A DNA stretch of 34,112 nt from Halolamina rubra (GTDB lineage: Archaea; Halobacteriota; Halobacteria; Halobacteriales; Haloferacaceae), in NCBI RefSeq assembly GCF_000739555.1, contig NZ_BBJN01000042.1:1-34112 (forward strand), written 5' to 3'. Positions 8,206 through 17,474 of this stretch are shown here, in pieces. The notes below the pieces were generated by a model. It was not told the origin of the DNA. It was given only the letters and a program-made list of their open reading frames with translations, and did no database searches. How positions within the stretch are numbered: position 1 is the first letter of the stretch; every line of letters begins with the position of its first letter. Made by a program: the position numbers and the translations under genes.

Positions 8206-10269
8206 GTGGACGAACTCACCCCCGAGCGGTTCTACGACTTCTCGATCGCGTCCGGCGCCGCCGTCTCCCCCGACGGGGAGCGCGTCGCGTTCCTGGTCAG
8301 CGAGTTCGACGCCGAGGAGGACGACCGCCACACGTCGCTGTTCGTCGCGCCGACCGACGGCTCCGCCGAGCCGTACCGACTCACCCGCGCCTCCAGCGCC
8401 TCCAGCCCCCAGTGGTCGCCCGACGGCGACCGACTGGCGTTCGTCGCCGCCCGCGAGACCGACGCCGGCCTCGCCGTCGAGAACGGCGCCGAGGTCGAGG
8501 CGGAGGACGACGACGACGAGGAGAACGGCGAGCCCGTCGGCGAGGGGCCGAAGCCCCAGGTCTGGTCGTTCGACATGGCCCGCGGCGGCGACGCCCGCCA
8601 GCTCACCGACCGCGACTACGGCGTGGCGGAGTTCGACTGGGCGCCCGACGGTGAGCGCCTCGTCGTCGCCGCCCGCGACCCGACCGACGAGGACGAGGAG
8701 TACCTGCAGCAGCGGAACGAGGACGGCCCCATCGAGATCGACCGCCTCCAGCACAAGGGCGACGGCGCAGGCTGGCTCGACGAGGTCACCACCTACCTGT
8801 TCGTCGTCGACGCCGAGAGCCGCGAGACTGTCCGGCTCGATCACGCCTACGACGACGAGGAGAAGGGCGACCGCGGCGGCCTCCAGCCGGCCTGGTCGCC
8901 CGACGGCGACCGCATCGCCTTCGTCGCCCAGCACGAGGAGGACCCCGACGACACCCACGTCCGGCACGCGTACACGATCCGGCCGGACGGCACGGGGTAC
9001 GAGCAACTGACCGACGCCCAGCTCCGGATCGCCGGTCTCGAGTGGTCCCCCAGCGGCGACCGCATCGCGGTCGGCGGCGGCGAACCGTACAACTGGTACA
9101 AGCCGACCGAGGCGTACGTGATCGACGCGGAGAGCGGCGAGATGCAGTCGGTCTCCGGCTCACTCGACCGGACGATCGCGTTCGGCGGCAACCCGCAGTG
9201 GCTCGACGACGGCACGCTCGTCGGCCTGTACGGCGACGAGGGGAACACCCGGATGGTGCGGCTTGACGCCGACGCCGACGACCCCGAGCGCGTGTTCGTC
9301 GCACAGGGACGCAGCCGCTCGGTCTCCGGGCTCTCGGTGAGCGACGACGGCTCCACCCTCGCGTTCCGGATGGACGACCCCGAGGCCGGCGCCGACGTCT
9401 ACGCGATGGACCGCGCTGGCCTGGACGCGGAGAAGGGTGCCGAAGCCGACGAGGCGGGGCTCGCACAGGTCAGCGCGGTCAACGCCGATCTCGTCGACGA
9501 GCCCCACGACTGCGTCCGGCTCTCCTGGGAGAACTCCGACGGCGTGACGATCCACGGGCTCGCGTACCTCCCGCCGGAGTTCGACCCCGAGGACCCCGAG
9601 CCGCACCCGGTGGTTTCCTCGGTCCACGGCGGGCCGATGTCGTACGACTCGCCGGCGTTTGGCTTCGACCAGCTGTTCTGGACGAGCAAGGGGTACATCG
9701 TGCTCCGGACGAACTACCGCGGCTCGACCTCCTACGGCCAGGAGTTCGCCGAGCGCCTGCGCGGGACGCGGGGCGACAAGGAGGTCGACGACGTGAGAAC
9801 CGGCGTCGAACACCTCGTCGACGAGGGCTGGGCCGACGAGGACCGGCTCTACCTCACGGGGTTCTCCTACGGCGGGATCACCACCGCCGCCGCGGTGACG
9901 AAGACCGACATCTTCGCCGGCGCCGCCGCCGAGCACGGGATCTACGACTTCTACGCCACGTTCGGCACCGACGACAACCACCTCTGGCACGAGGACGAGT
10001 TCGGGCTGCCGTGGGAGAACGTCGACACCTACCGCGAGATCTCCTCGATCACCGACGTGGATCAGGTCGACACGCCGCTACTCATCACCGCTGGCGAGGA
10101 GGACTGGCGCTGCCCGCCGACGCAGGCCGAACAGCTGTTCGTCTCCGTCCGGAAGCAGGGCGTCGACGCCCGGCTGGTGATCTACCCCGGCGAGCACCAC
10201 AACATCGGCGACCCCGACCGCGCGATCCACCGCCTCGAGGAGCTGTCGACCTGGTTCGAGGACCACTGA
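8206..10269 (+). CDS. S9-family serine peptidase (acylaminoacyl/dipeptidyl peptidase type)
   Basis: This 687-aa cytoplasmic-looking peptidase has no signal peptide. The N-terminal ~400 residues form a WD40-like beta-propeller, seen as repeated blocks such as SPDGERVAFL, WSPDGDRLAFVA and WSPSGDRIAVGG. The C-terminal ~260 residues are the alpha/beta-hydrolase catalytic domain. The nucleophile is Ser554 in GFSYGG, the acid Asp633 in GEEDWRCP, and the base His664 or His665 in YPGEHHN. The oxyanion region HGGPMSYDSP precedes the nucleophile. Two Asp/Glu-rich insertions, the larger one around residues 98-115, are typical halophilic adornment. The start is a GTG about 29 nt after a TATA-like box. 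The family releases short peptides or N-acyl amino acids; the exact specificity is not readable. Confidence 0.92.
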   Translation: MDELTPERFYDFSIASGAAVSPDGERVAFLVSEFDAEEDDRHTSLFVAPTDGSAEPYRLTRASSASSPQWSPDGDRLAFVAARETDAGLAVENGAEVEAEDDDDEENGEPVGEGPKPQVWSFDMARGGDARQLTDRDYGVAEFDWAPDGERLVVAARDPTDEDEEYLQQRNEDGPIEIDRLQHKGDGAGWLDEVTTYLFVVDAESRETVRLDHAYDDEEKGDRGGLQPAWSPDGDRIAFVAQHEEDPDDTHVRHAYTIRPDGTGYEQLTDAQLRIAGLEWSPSGDRIAVGGGEPYNWYKPTEAYVIDAESGEMQSVSGSLDRTIAFGGNPQWLDDGTLVGLYGDEGNTRMVRLDADADDPERVFVAQGRSRSVSGLSVSDDGSTLAFRMDDPEAGADVYAMDRAGLDAEKGAEADEAGLAQVSAVNADLVDEPHDCVRLSWENSDGVTIHGLAYLPPEFDPEDPEPHPVVSSVHGGPMSYDSPAFGFDQLFWTSKGYIVLRTNYRGSTSYGQEFAERLRGTRGDKEVDDVRTGVEHLVDEGWADEDRLYLTGFSYGGITTAAAVTKTDIFAGAAAEHGIYDFYATFGTDDNHLWHEDEFGLPWENVDTYREISSITDVDQVDTPLLITAGEEDWRCPPTQAEQLFVSVRKQGVDARLVIYPGEHHNIGDPDRAIHRLEELSTWFEDH

Positions 10270-10291
10270 GCGCGTCGGCTCCGTTCGACGC
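10261..10291 (+). repeat. Possible solitary unit of the hairpin repeat at the peptidase stop
   Basis: GACCACTGA (10261-10269, including the peptidase stop) matches the array linker at 8 of 9 positions. It is followed by a 6-bp stem GCGTCG/CGACGC (10272-10277/10286-10291) with an 8-nt loop. It is weaker than the array units and could be coincidence or a terminator hairpin. Confidence 0.3.
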
Positions 10292-10349
10292 CGCCGCGGA
10301 GAGGGCCACGAGCGGAAAGTTCACAGCGCTCCAGCGTGGAGGGGGAGAC

Positions 10350-10595
10350 ATGGCGCAGATCGAGGTCGACCTCCCCGACCGTATCACCGGCGAACTCAAC
10401 CGGCTCGTGGAGTCCGGCGAGTTCCTCAACCGCGAGCGTGCCGTCGAGGACCTGCTGCAGCGCGGCGTCTCGGCGTACGACATCGAGGAGGAGCCCGCCG
10501 AAGAGATGGACAGCGACCTGTTCACCCAGACCGTCGAGGACCAACAGGACCCCGCGATGCAGGAGGGCGGCAACGAGGACGAGCCGACGTTCTGA
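10350..10595 (+). CDS. Small ribbon-helix-helix-like protein
   Basis: This 81-aa protein starts MAQIEVDLPDRITGELNRLV, the beta-strand and first helix of a MetJ/Arc (RHH) fold. A second helix follows (LNRERAVEDLLQRGVSAYD). The acidic tail of about 30 residues is unstructured. Such proteins bind DNA as dimers or act as antitoxin-like regulators; no toxin gene is adjacent. A clear Shine-Dalgarno-like GGAGGGGGA lies just before the ATG, unlike most leaderless genes here. It lies 80 nt after the peptidase, so it may share its transcript. It is a haloarchaeal family of unknown target. Confidence 0.82.
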   Translation: MAQIEVDLPDRITGELNRLVESGEFLNRERAVEDLLQRGVSAYDIEEEPAEEMDSDLFTQTVEDQQDPAMQEGGNEDEPTF

Positions 10596-10699
10596 GCCGC
10601 CCCGCCTCCGAGCTCGCGCGTCGATCCCCGCTCTTCTAACCTACAAAACCGGTAGCGACACGGCAGCGACGGCGCTCACGGATCGACGACCGGCTAAAA

Positions 10700-10827
10700 G
10701 CAAGTAAGGAAGACCACGCCCGCTTTCCCGCGGGCGCGGACGTGTTCCGTCACTCCGAACCGTTGCGATGTGGGGTGGGGGGATGCCGGAATGCGTCGGC
10801 GTAACGGTCGGGTGTCTTCCTTACCGC
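10700..10827 (-). ncRNA. Candidate structured non-coding RNA
   Basis: A closing 11-bp stem GTAAGGAAGAC/GTCTTCCTTAC pairs 10704-10714 with 10814-10824. Inside are a 6-bp hairpin (10718-10723/10730-10735, loop of six) and a 9-position stem (10759-10767/10800-10808), giving a compact ~121-nt multi-branched fold. On the minus strand a near-ideal TATA box, ATTTAAAAC (10850-10858), lies about 27 nt before the stem. A T-rich stretch (TTGCTTTT, 10694-10701) follows it, as expected for a short transcript. On the plus strand one inner pair is G-U rather than an A-C mismatch, so the strand is not certain. It does not match 5S rRNA, SRP or RNase P RNA features I know. Confidence 0.42.
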
Positions 10828-10849
10828 ATCGACCGATACGGCGCGGCGA

Positions 10850-10858
10850 GTTTTAAAT
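10850..10858. promoter_or_regulatory. Strong TATA box in the katG upstream region
   Basis: GTTTTAAAT (minus strand ATTTAAAAC) is a near-consensus archaeal TATA element and could drive transcription either way. Leftward it would start at about 10827, just before the RNA candidate. Rightward it would start at about 10881. Confidence 0.5.
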
Positions 10859-11213
10859 GATGGCTATGTTCGTGGCTCCTCGCCGGGCGAAAACTATCCG
10901 GACGGCCCGGATCGGGGCGGCGACTGTAGCCGGGCACAGCGGTCGATCCACCGCGACGGTCGGTCGTCGACGCCACTCGCTGGGGGCGGGCCCTCGGGCT
11001 CAGCCGCGGGTCCACACCGGCGGGGGGCGTCGACGCCGACGGCGCGGTCCGCGACTTACGGGCCTCTCAACCGCTGGTCGCAACCGTCACAGTCGTGCTG
11101 AATTCCGCCACCGACGCCTCGGCAACTGAGACCGGCGCTGAAGCCATATTCTCACACTCCGGGTCCTTCTCCTAGGTGGGAAAAATTCTGCAACGTGAAC
11201 TTCGATTTCCGAT

Positions 11214-13474
<2,261 letters not shown>

Positions 13475-13495
13475 GCGCGGACGCAGTCGCCGACT

Positions 13496-13508
13496 CTCGT
13501 TTTTCCCC
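13496..13508 (+). terminator. T-run after katG
   Basis: CTCTCGTTTTTCC lies about 25 nt after the katG stop in a G+C-rich context. A run of five T is a reasonable archaeal terminator. Confidence 0.4.
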
Positions 13509-13564
13509 GATCGACTCTCGAGCGCCCAGCTTCCGGCTCCCCAGCGTCCAACCGGGGGAACGCT

Positions 13565-13571
13565 CATTAAT
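13565..13571 (+). promoter_or_regulatory. TATA-like box for the small membrane protein pair
   Basis: CATTAAT is centred 25 nt before the ATG at 13593, which gives a leaderless start independent of katG. Confidence 0.45.
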
Positions 13572-13592
13572 CGTCAGAACGAACACACGTTA

Positions 13593-13835
13593 ATGTACGA
13601 ACAACTGAAGCAGCTCCGGGAGTTCGGAACCCGTTCGCTCGTCGTCCACTCGATGATGGCCGTGACGTTCGTCGCCGCGATCGGCTCGGCGTTCCTCCTC
13701 TCTGGCCAGGTCCAGCTCGTCTCGTTCGTCGCGTTCGTGAACTTCACGGCGGGGCTCTGGGTCTCCCACTCGGTCCACTCGCTCGGGAACACGTTCACCG
13801 AGGACGAGTACGAGGGTATCACGGGTGAACTATGA
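13593..13835 (+). CDS. Small two-helix membrane protein, N-terminal half of a split family
   Basis: This 80-aa protein has two predicted membrane helices (about residues 16-36 and 43-62). It begins MYEQLKQLREFGTRSLVVHS and contains the block SFVAFVNFTAGLW and the sequence VHSLGNT. It is clearly homologous to the N-terminal half of the single 177-aa protein at 16901-17434 (shared LREF..RSLVV, GSAFLL.GQV, VSFVAF.NF.AGL, VHSLG). Its stop overlaps the next start as ATGA. No function is known. Because three other genes in this window lack one base, a lost base joining this gene to the next is an alternative reading. Confidence 0.75.
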   Translation: MYEQLKQLREFGTRSLVVHSMMAVTFVAAIGSAFLLSGQVQLVSFVAFVNFTAGLWVSHSVHSLGNTFTEDEYEGITGEL

Positions 13836-14086
13836 GCGCGGACAGCTCGGCCCAGCCACCCATGTTCGAGGAGATCGCGTGGGAGCGGTTCCTCCGCATC
13901 GTCACGGTCATCGCCGCCGTCACCGCGACGTTCGTGTTCACCGCGACGACAGTGCTCCCCCCGGCGCTGTCGACGATCGCCGTCGGCGCGATCGGCTCGA
14001 TCGCGGTCGTGACGGCGATCATCGCGTTCCTCATCGGCGCCGCCTCGACGTTCGAGCACGCCGAAGAACGGTCACGGGGGAACTGA
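13832..14086 (+). CDS. Small two-helix membrane protein, C-terminal half of a split family
   Basis: This 84-aa protein overlaps the preceding gene by 4 nt. A short polar start (MSADSSAQPPM) leads into FEEIAWERFLR, then two helices (about residues 22-42 and 46-72) containing the block STIAVGAIGSIA. It matches the C-terminal half of the fused protein at 16901-17434 (F.EIAWERFLR, IAVGAIGSIA, AAST..H). The two halves together would rebuild a four-helix protein. The function is unknown. Confidence 0.75.
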   Translation: MSADSSAQPPMFEEIAWERFLRIVTVIAAVTATFVFTATTVLPPALSTIAVGAIGSIAVVTAIIAFLIGAASTFEHAEERSRGN

Positions 14087-14096
14087 CTGGGCGGTC

Positions 14097-15317
14097 TCAG
14101 CGGGCCCACCTGCCGGCGATCCGGATCGCCACGGCGCCGACGATCGCGGCGACGCCGGCGGCGACGAACGCCGGGTCGTACGTCCCGAGCGCGTCGTACG
14201 TCGCGCCGGCCGCCGGGGGCGCGAGCAGCCCCGACACCGCGAACGCCATCGAGAGCAGGCCGAACACCGCGTTGATCTGGTCGCGGCCGAACAGCGCGGC
14301 GGTGAGCGGCGAGAGCAGCGCGCCGTTGCCGCCGTAGGCCAGCCCGTACGCGACCGCGAACGCGAGCACGCCCGCGACCGAGTCGGCGACGACCAGCCAC
14401 AGCGTCGCCGCCCCCATCGCCGCCGAGCAGACCACGAACGTCCGCAGTCGCCCGGCCGTGTCGGCGACGTGGCCGATCCCCACGCGCCCGACCGCGCTCG
14501 TGAGTCCGACCAGCGCCAGCGACCACGGGCCGACCCAGCCCGGGAGGCCGATCCCCTCGGCGTACAGCACCAGGTGGGCGAGCACGGCGTACAGCGTCGT
14601 GTAGACGAGCACCCAGCCGATCGCCAGCAGCCCGAACGCGGGCGTGAGCGCGACCCGCCGCACGCCGTCGAACTGCTCGCGCAGGGGGCGGCGGTTCGGC
14701 GTCGGCGGCGCGCCGACGAACTCCCCGGACGGCGGATCGACGCCCGCCGACGCCGGGTCGTCGCGGATCAGCAGCGACGCGAGCAGCAGCAGGGCCCCAG
14801 AGACGACTGCCAGTCGGAGCAGCACAGTTCGCCAGCCCGCCACCGCCAGCAGCCACGCCGCCGCGGGGACGACGACGAACATCCCCGCCCCGAGCCCCGC
14901 CGAGGAGAGCCCGCCCGCGAGCCCGAGCCGGCGGTCGAACCAGCGCGTGACGGTGCCGTAAGCGACGACGTAGACGACGCTCAGCCCCACGCCGGTCACG
15001 ACCCCGTAGCTCAGGATCAGCGTCGGGAGGCTCGTCGCCCGACTCGCCGCGGCCAGCCCGCCGACGGTAAGCAGCGTGCCGACGACGAGCATCCGCCGGG
15101 TGCCGTAGCGGTCGATCAGCACCCCCAGCCCGCTCGCACCGACGTAGATGGCGACGGTCTGGACGCCGAAGGCGAGCGAGCTCAGCCCCCTGGAGCCGCC
15201 GAACGCGTCGACGATGCGCTCGAGGAACACGCCGAAGGAGTAGCTCAGGCCGAAGACGACGAACGTGCCGAGAAACGACGCCGCGACGACGGCCCAGCCG
15301 TAGTACGGGCGGCGCAT
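14097..15317 (-). CDS. Major facilitator superfamily transporter (oxalate/formate or monocarboxylate antiporter-like)
   Basis: This 406-aa protein has about 12 membrane helices. The start MRRPYYGWAVVAASFLGTFV and the following SYSFGVFLERIVDAFG are typical of the OFA/monocarboxylate MFS branch. The loop 2-3 signature appears as GVLIDRYGTRRMLV. A central cytoplasmic loop rich in Pro and Arg separates the two six-helix halves, and an echo of the loop appears as VGRVGIGHVADTAGRLR. It lies 25 nt downstream of the AtoE-type transporter gene on the same strand, so the two are probably one operon handling small organic or fatty acids. The actual substrate is not determined by sequence. Confidence 0.9.
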   Translation of the reverse strand: MRRPYYGWAVVAASFLGTFVVFGLSYSFGVFLERIVDAFGGSRGLSSLAFGVQTVAIYVGASGLGVLIDRYGTRRMLVVGTLLTVGGLAAASRATSLPTLILSYGVVTGVGLSVVYVVAYGTVTRWFDRRLGLAGGLSSAGLGAGMFVVVPAAAWLLAVAGWRTVLLRLAVVSGALLLLASLLIRDDPASAGVDPPSGEFVGAPPTPNRRPLREQFDGVRRVALTPAFGLLAIGWVLVYTTLYAVLAHLVLYAEGIGLPGWVGPWSLALVGLTSAVGRVGIGHVADTAGRLRTFVVCSAAMGAATLWLVVADSVAGVLAFAVAYGLAYGGNGALLSPLTAALFGRDQINAVFGLLSMAFAVSGLLAPPAAGATYDALGTYDPAFVAAGVAAIVGAVAIRIAGRWAR

Positions 15318-15342
15318 GGTGGAGGGCGGAGTCGGTTCGAGC

Positions 15343-16788
15343 TCAGTACGGGACGGCCCACAGCACGATCGCGAGGAACGGGATCAGCGCCAGCAGCATC
15401 GCGATCGCGTAGCCGAACATCTCCCGGGCCTTCACGCCGGTGATCGCCAGCAGCGGCAGCGCCCAGAACGGGTTGAGCAGGTTCGTGTGGGCGTCACCGA
15501 CCGCGTAGGCGATCGTCGCCTGGCCGTAGGGGACGCCGAGGTCCTGTGCGGCCTGCAGCACCGACGGCCCGACGACGAGCCACTCGCCGCCGCCGGAGGG
15601 GACGAACAGGTTCGCGATGGCGCCGGTGACCCACGCGACGACGGGGTAGGTGCCGGCCGTCGACACGCTGAGCAGCGCCTCGGCGAGCAGCATCGCCAGC
15701 CCCGAGCCGGTCATGATCCCCTGGATCCCCGCGAAGAACGGGAACAGGAGCACGATGCCCGCGGCGGCGCCGGCGGCGTCGTTGAACCGCTCGCGGTAGT
15801 AGGAGGGTCGCTGGTACACGAGCAGTCCGGCGAACAGGAAGCCGAAGTTGACCGCGTTCAGCGTGAACGCGCCCATCCCGCTCTGGGCGAACTGCGTGGC
15901 GAGGATCAGCACGCCGAGCAGCGCGACCAGCCCGCCGAGCACGCGGCTGTTGTTCAGTCGCTGGGCCGGCACTCGGCCGTCGGTCGTCGGCTCCTCGTCG
16001 ACGGCCTCCGCGGCCGCCTCGGCGGCCGCCTCGTCGCCCGCGCCGCCGCCGGTCGCGTCGAACAGCTCCTCCTCGTCGACGTACTCGGTGATCCCCTTCG
16101 CTCGATCGCCCGAGGGCGCGAGGACGTACAGCACCAGCGTCGCGAACACGATCGAGAGGATCGTGAGCGCGATCGCGTAGGGGTGGAAGATGGTCTCCGA
16201 CGCCGGCACCGTCGAGGTGAGGAAGTCGAACCCGGTCCCCTCGCCGATGTTGTTGGCGTCGGTCAGCTGCAGCGGCGCCGACGCCGAGAGCCCCCAGTGC
16301 CACGTCAGCCCGAGCCCCATGTAGCCGCCGACCGCCAGCAGCGGGTAGTGGGCGTCGATGCCCTCCTCGTGGGCGGCCTTCCCCATCTCGCGGGCGAAGA
16401 TGGCGCCCATGATGAGGCTGAACCCCCAGTGGATCCACGCCAGCGACATCGAGATGAAACCCACGAACGCGGCGGCCTGCGCGCCGGTCGCCGGAACCCG
16501 GGCCAGCCGCTGGAGCAGGTCGTTCACCCGCGGGTGGTAGGCGATGACGAACCCGGTCATCAGGATCAGCACCATCTGCATCGAGAAGCCGAGGAACGCC
16601 CAGAACCCGTCGTACCAGTACTGGAGCAGGTCGACCGGCCCCGACCCCGTCGCGAGCCCCGCCGCGAACACGATGTAGGTCAGGAGGATGGCGAACACGA
16701 ACGGGCTCGGCATCCACCGCTCGACGATCTCGGACATCCGGAACCCGATCCGTTCGATCACTCCGCCGCTACTGTCGCTTGTTGACAT
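15343..16788 (-). CDS. Short-chain fatty acid transporter (AtoE/TIGR00366 family)
   Basis: This 481-aa polytopic membrane protein has 11-13 hydrophobic segments. Family hallmarks include the start region (RMSEIVERWMPSPFVFAILL), the helix-rich SLAWIHWGFSLIMGAIFARE, and the conserved C-terminal block LFVPSGGGEWLVVGPSVLQA followed by GDAHTNLLNPFWALPLL. A cytoplasmic acidic Ala/Glu-rich loop (about residues 250-285) is longer than in bacterial members, as is common in halophiles. AtoE in E. coli takes up short-chain fatty acids such as acetoacetate or butyrate. A TATA box 29 nt upstream indicates a leaderless transcript, and the downstream MFS gene probably shares it. Confidence 0.92.
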   Translation of the reverse strand: MSTSDSSGGVIERIGFRMSEIVERWMPSPFVFAILLTYIVFAAGLATGSGPVDLLQYWYDGFWAFLGFSMQMVLILMTGFVIAYHPRVNDLLQRLARVPATGAQAAAFVGFISMSLAWIHWGFSLIMGAIFAREMGKAAHEEGIDAHYPLLAVGGYMGLGLTWHWGLSASAPLQLTDANNIGEGTGFDFLTSTVPASETIFHPYAIALTILSIVFATLVLYVLAPSGDRAKGITEYVDEEELFDATGGGAGDEAAAEAAAEAVDEEPTTDGRVPAQRLNNSRVLGGLVALLGVLILATQFAQSGMGAFTLNAVNFGFLFAGLLVYQRPSYYRERFNDAAGAAAGIVLLFPFFAGIQGIMTGSGLAMLLAEALLSVSTAGTYPVVAWVTGAIANLFVPSGGGEWLVVGPSVLQAAQDLGVPYGQATIAYAVGDAHTNLLNPFWALPLLAITGVKAREMFGYAIAMLLALIPFLAIVLWAVPY

Positions 16789-16813
16789 ACAACCTCCCAG
16801 CTTGGCTTGTGGG

Positions 16814-16821
16814 TATAAATA
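16814..16821 (-). promoter_or_regulatory. TATA box of the atoE-MFS operon
   Basis: TATAAATA (minus strand TATTTATA) is centred 29 nt before the minus-strand ATG at 16788. It is the most consensus-like leaderless promoter in the window. It may also fire rightward toward the 16901 gene, leaving a leader of about 55 nt. Confidence 0.6.
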
Positions 16822-16900
16822 GTTCAGGATAGTGAGGGTTGCTTACCAGATCGTGTCACTCCTCACACAGTTGATTGCGCTGGCCGACGTACCCGGTTCC

Positions 16901-17434
16901 ATGAACGGGACGCTCCAGCGGCTCCGTGAGTTCCGGGTTCGGTCACTGGTTGTGTACGTGATCGTCGGCGTCTCGTCGCTGCTGGCGCTGGGGTCGGCGT
17001 TCCTCCTCGAGGGGCAGGTCGCGGTGGTGTCGTTCGTCGCCTTCCTCAACTTCGCCGCCGGGCTCGCCATCGCGCAGGGGGTCCACTCGCTCGGGCACAC
17101 GATCGCCGGCGCGCCCGAGCCCACCGTGCAGGAGCCCCCAGCGGTGGCGCCGGCGTTGTTCCGGGAGATCGCGTGGGAACGGTTCCTCCGCGTGGCCGTC
17201 GCCGTCGCCGCGGCCGCGACGGTGTTCGTGTTCACGGCGCGGGAGATCCTCTCGCCCACGGTCTCCGCCATCGCGGTCGGCGCGATCGGCAGCATCGCGC
17301 TGCTGGCGGCGATGTTCGGCTTCCTCGTCGCCGCGGCGTCGACGCTCGACCACGAGAGGGAGCCGACGGTGGAGGGGCTCGCCCGGAACGGCGAGCAGCC
17401 GGAGGAGGAGCCGGCGGCGACGGACGACCGGTAG
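16901..17434 (+). CDS. Four-helix membrane protein, fused version of the 13593-14086 pair
   Basis: This 177-aa protein has four predicted membrane helices, about residues 17-36, 43-62, 93-113 and 117-145. The N-terminal half aligns with the 80-aa protein at 13593 and the C-terminal half with the 84-aa protein at 13832. They are joined by a Pro/Glu-rich linker (GAPEPTVQEPPAVAPALF). Conserved blocks are VVSFVAFLNFAAGLA, VHSLGHT, REIAWERFLR and SAIAVGAIGSIA. The tail is acidic and polar. The start MNGTLQRLREF was chosen because it aligns with the paralogue; longer in-frame starts do not. No function is known. Confidence 0.82.
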   Translation: MNGTLQRLREFRVRSLVVYVIVGVSSLLALGSAFLLEGQVAVVSFVAFLNFAAGLAIAQGVHSLGHTIAGAPEPTVQEPPAVAPALFREIAWERFLRVAVAVAAAATVFVFTAREILSPTVSAIAVGAIGSIALLAAMFGFLVAAASTLDHEREPTVEGLARNGEQPEEEPAATDDR

Positions 17435-17474
17435 CGATCTCGCGGGCCACCCGGCGCCGACGCATCTCCCTGGT

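Noticed and set aside
10700..10827. 5S rRNA, RNase P RNA or SRP RNA as identity of the structured element
   Set aside because: Length resembles 5S, but the conserved 5S segments are absent; it is far too short for SRP or RNase P RNA and lacks their signature loops.
10857..11129. A 90-codon Arg-rich open frame after the strong TATA box
   Set aside because: Basic low-complexity composition, unlike the acidic proteins of this organism, and no recognisable domain.
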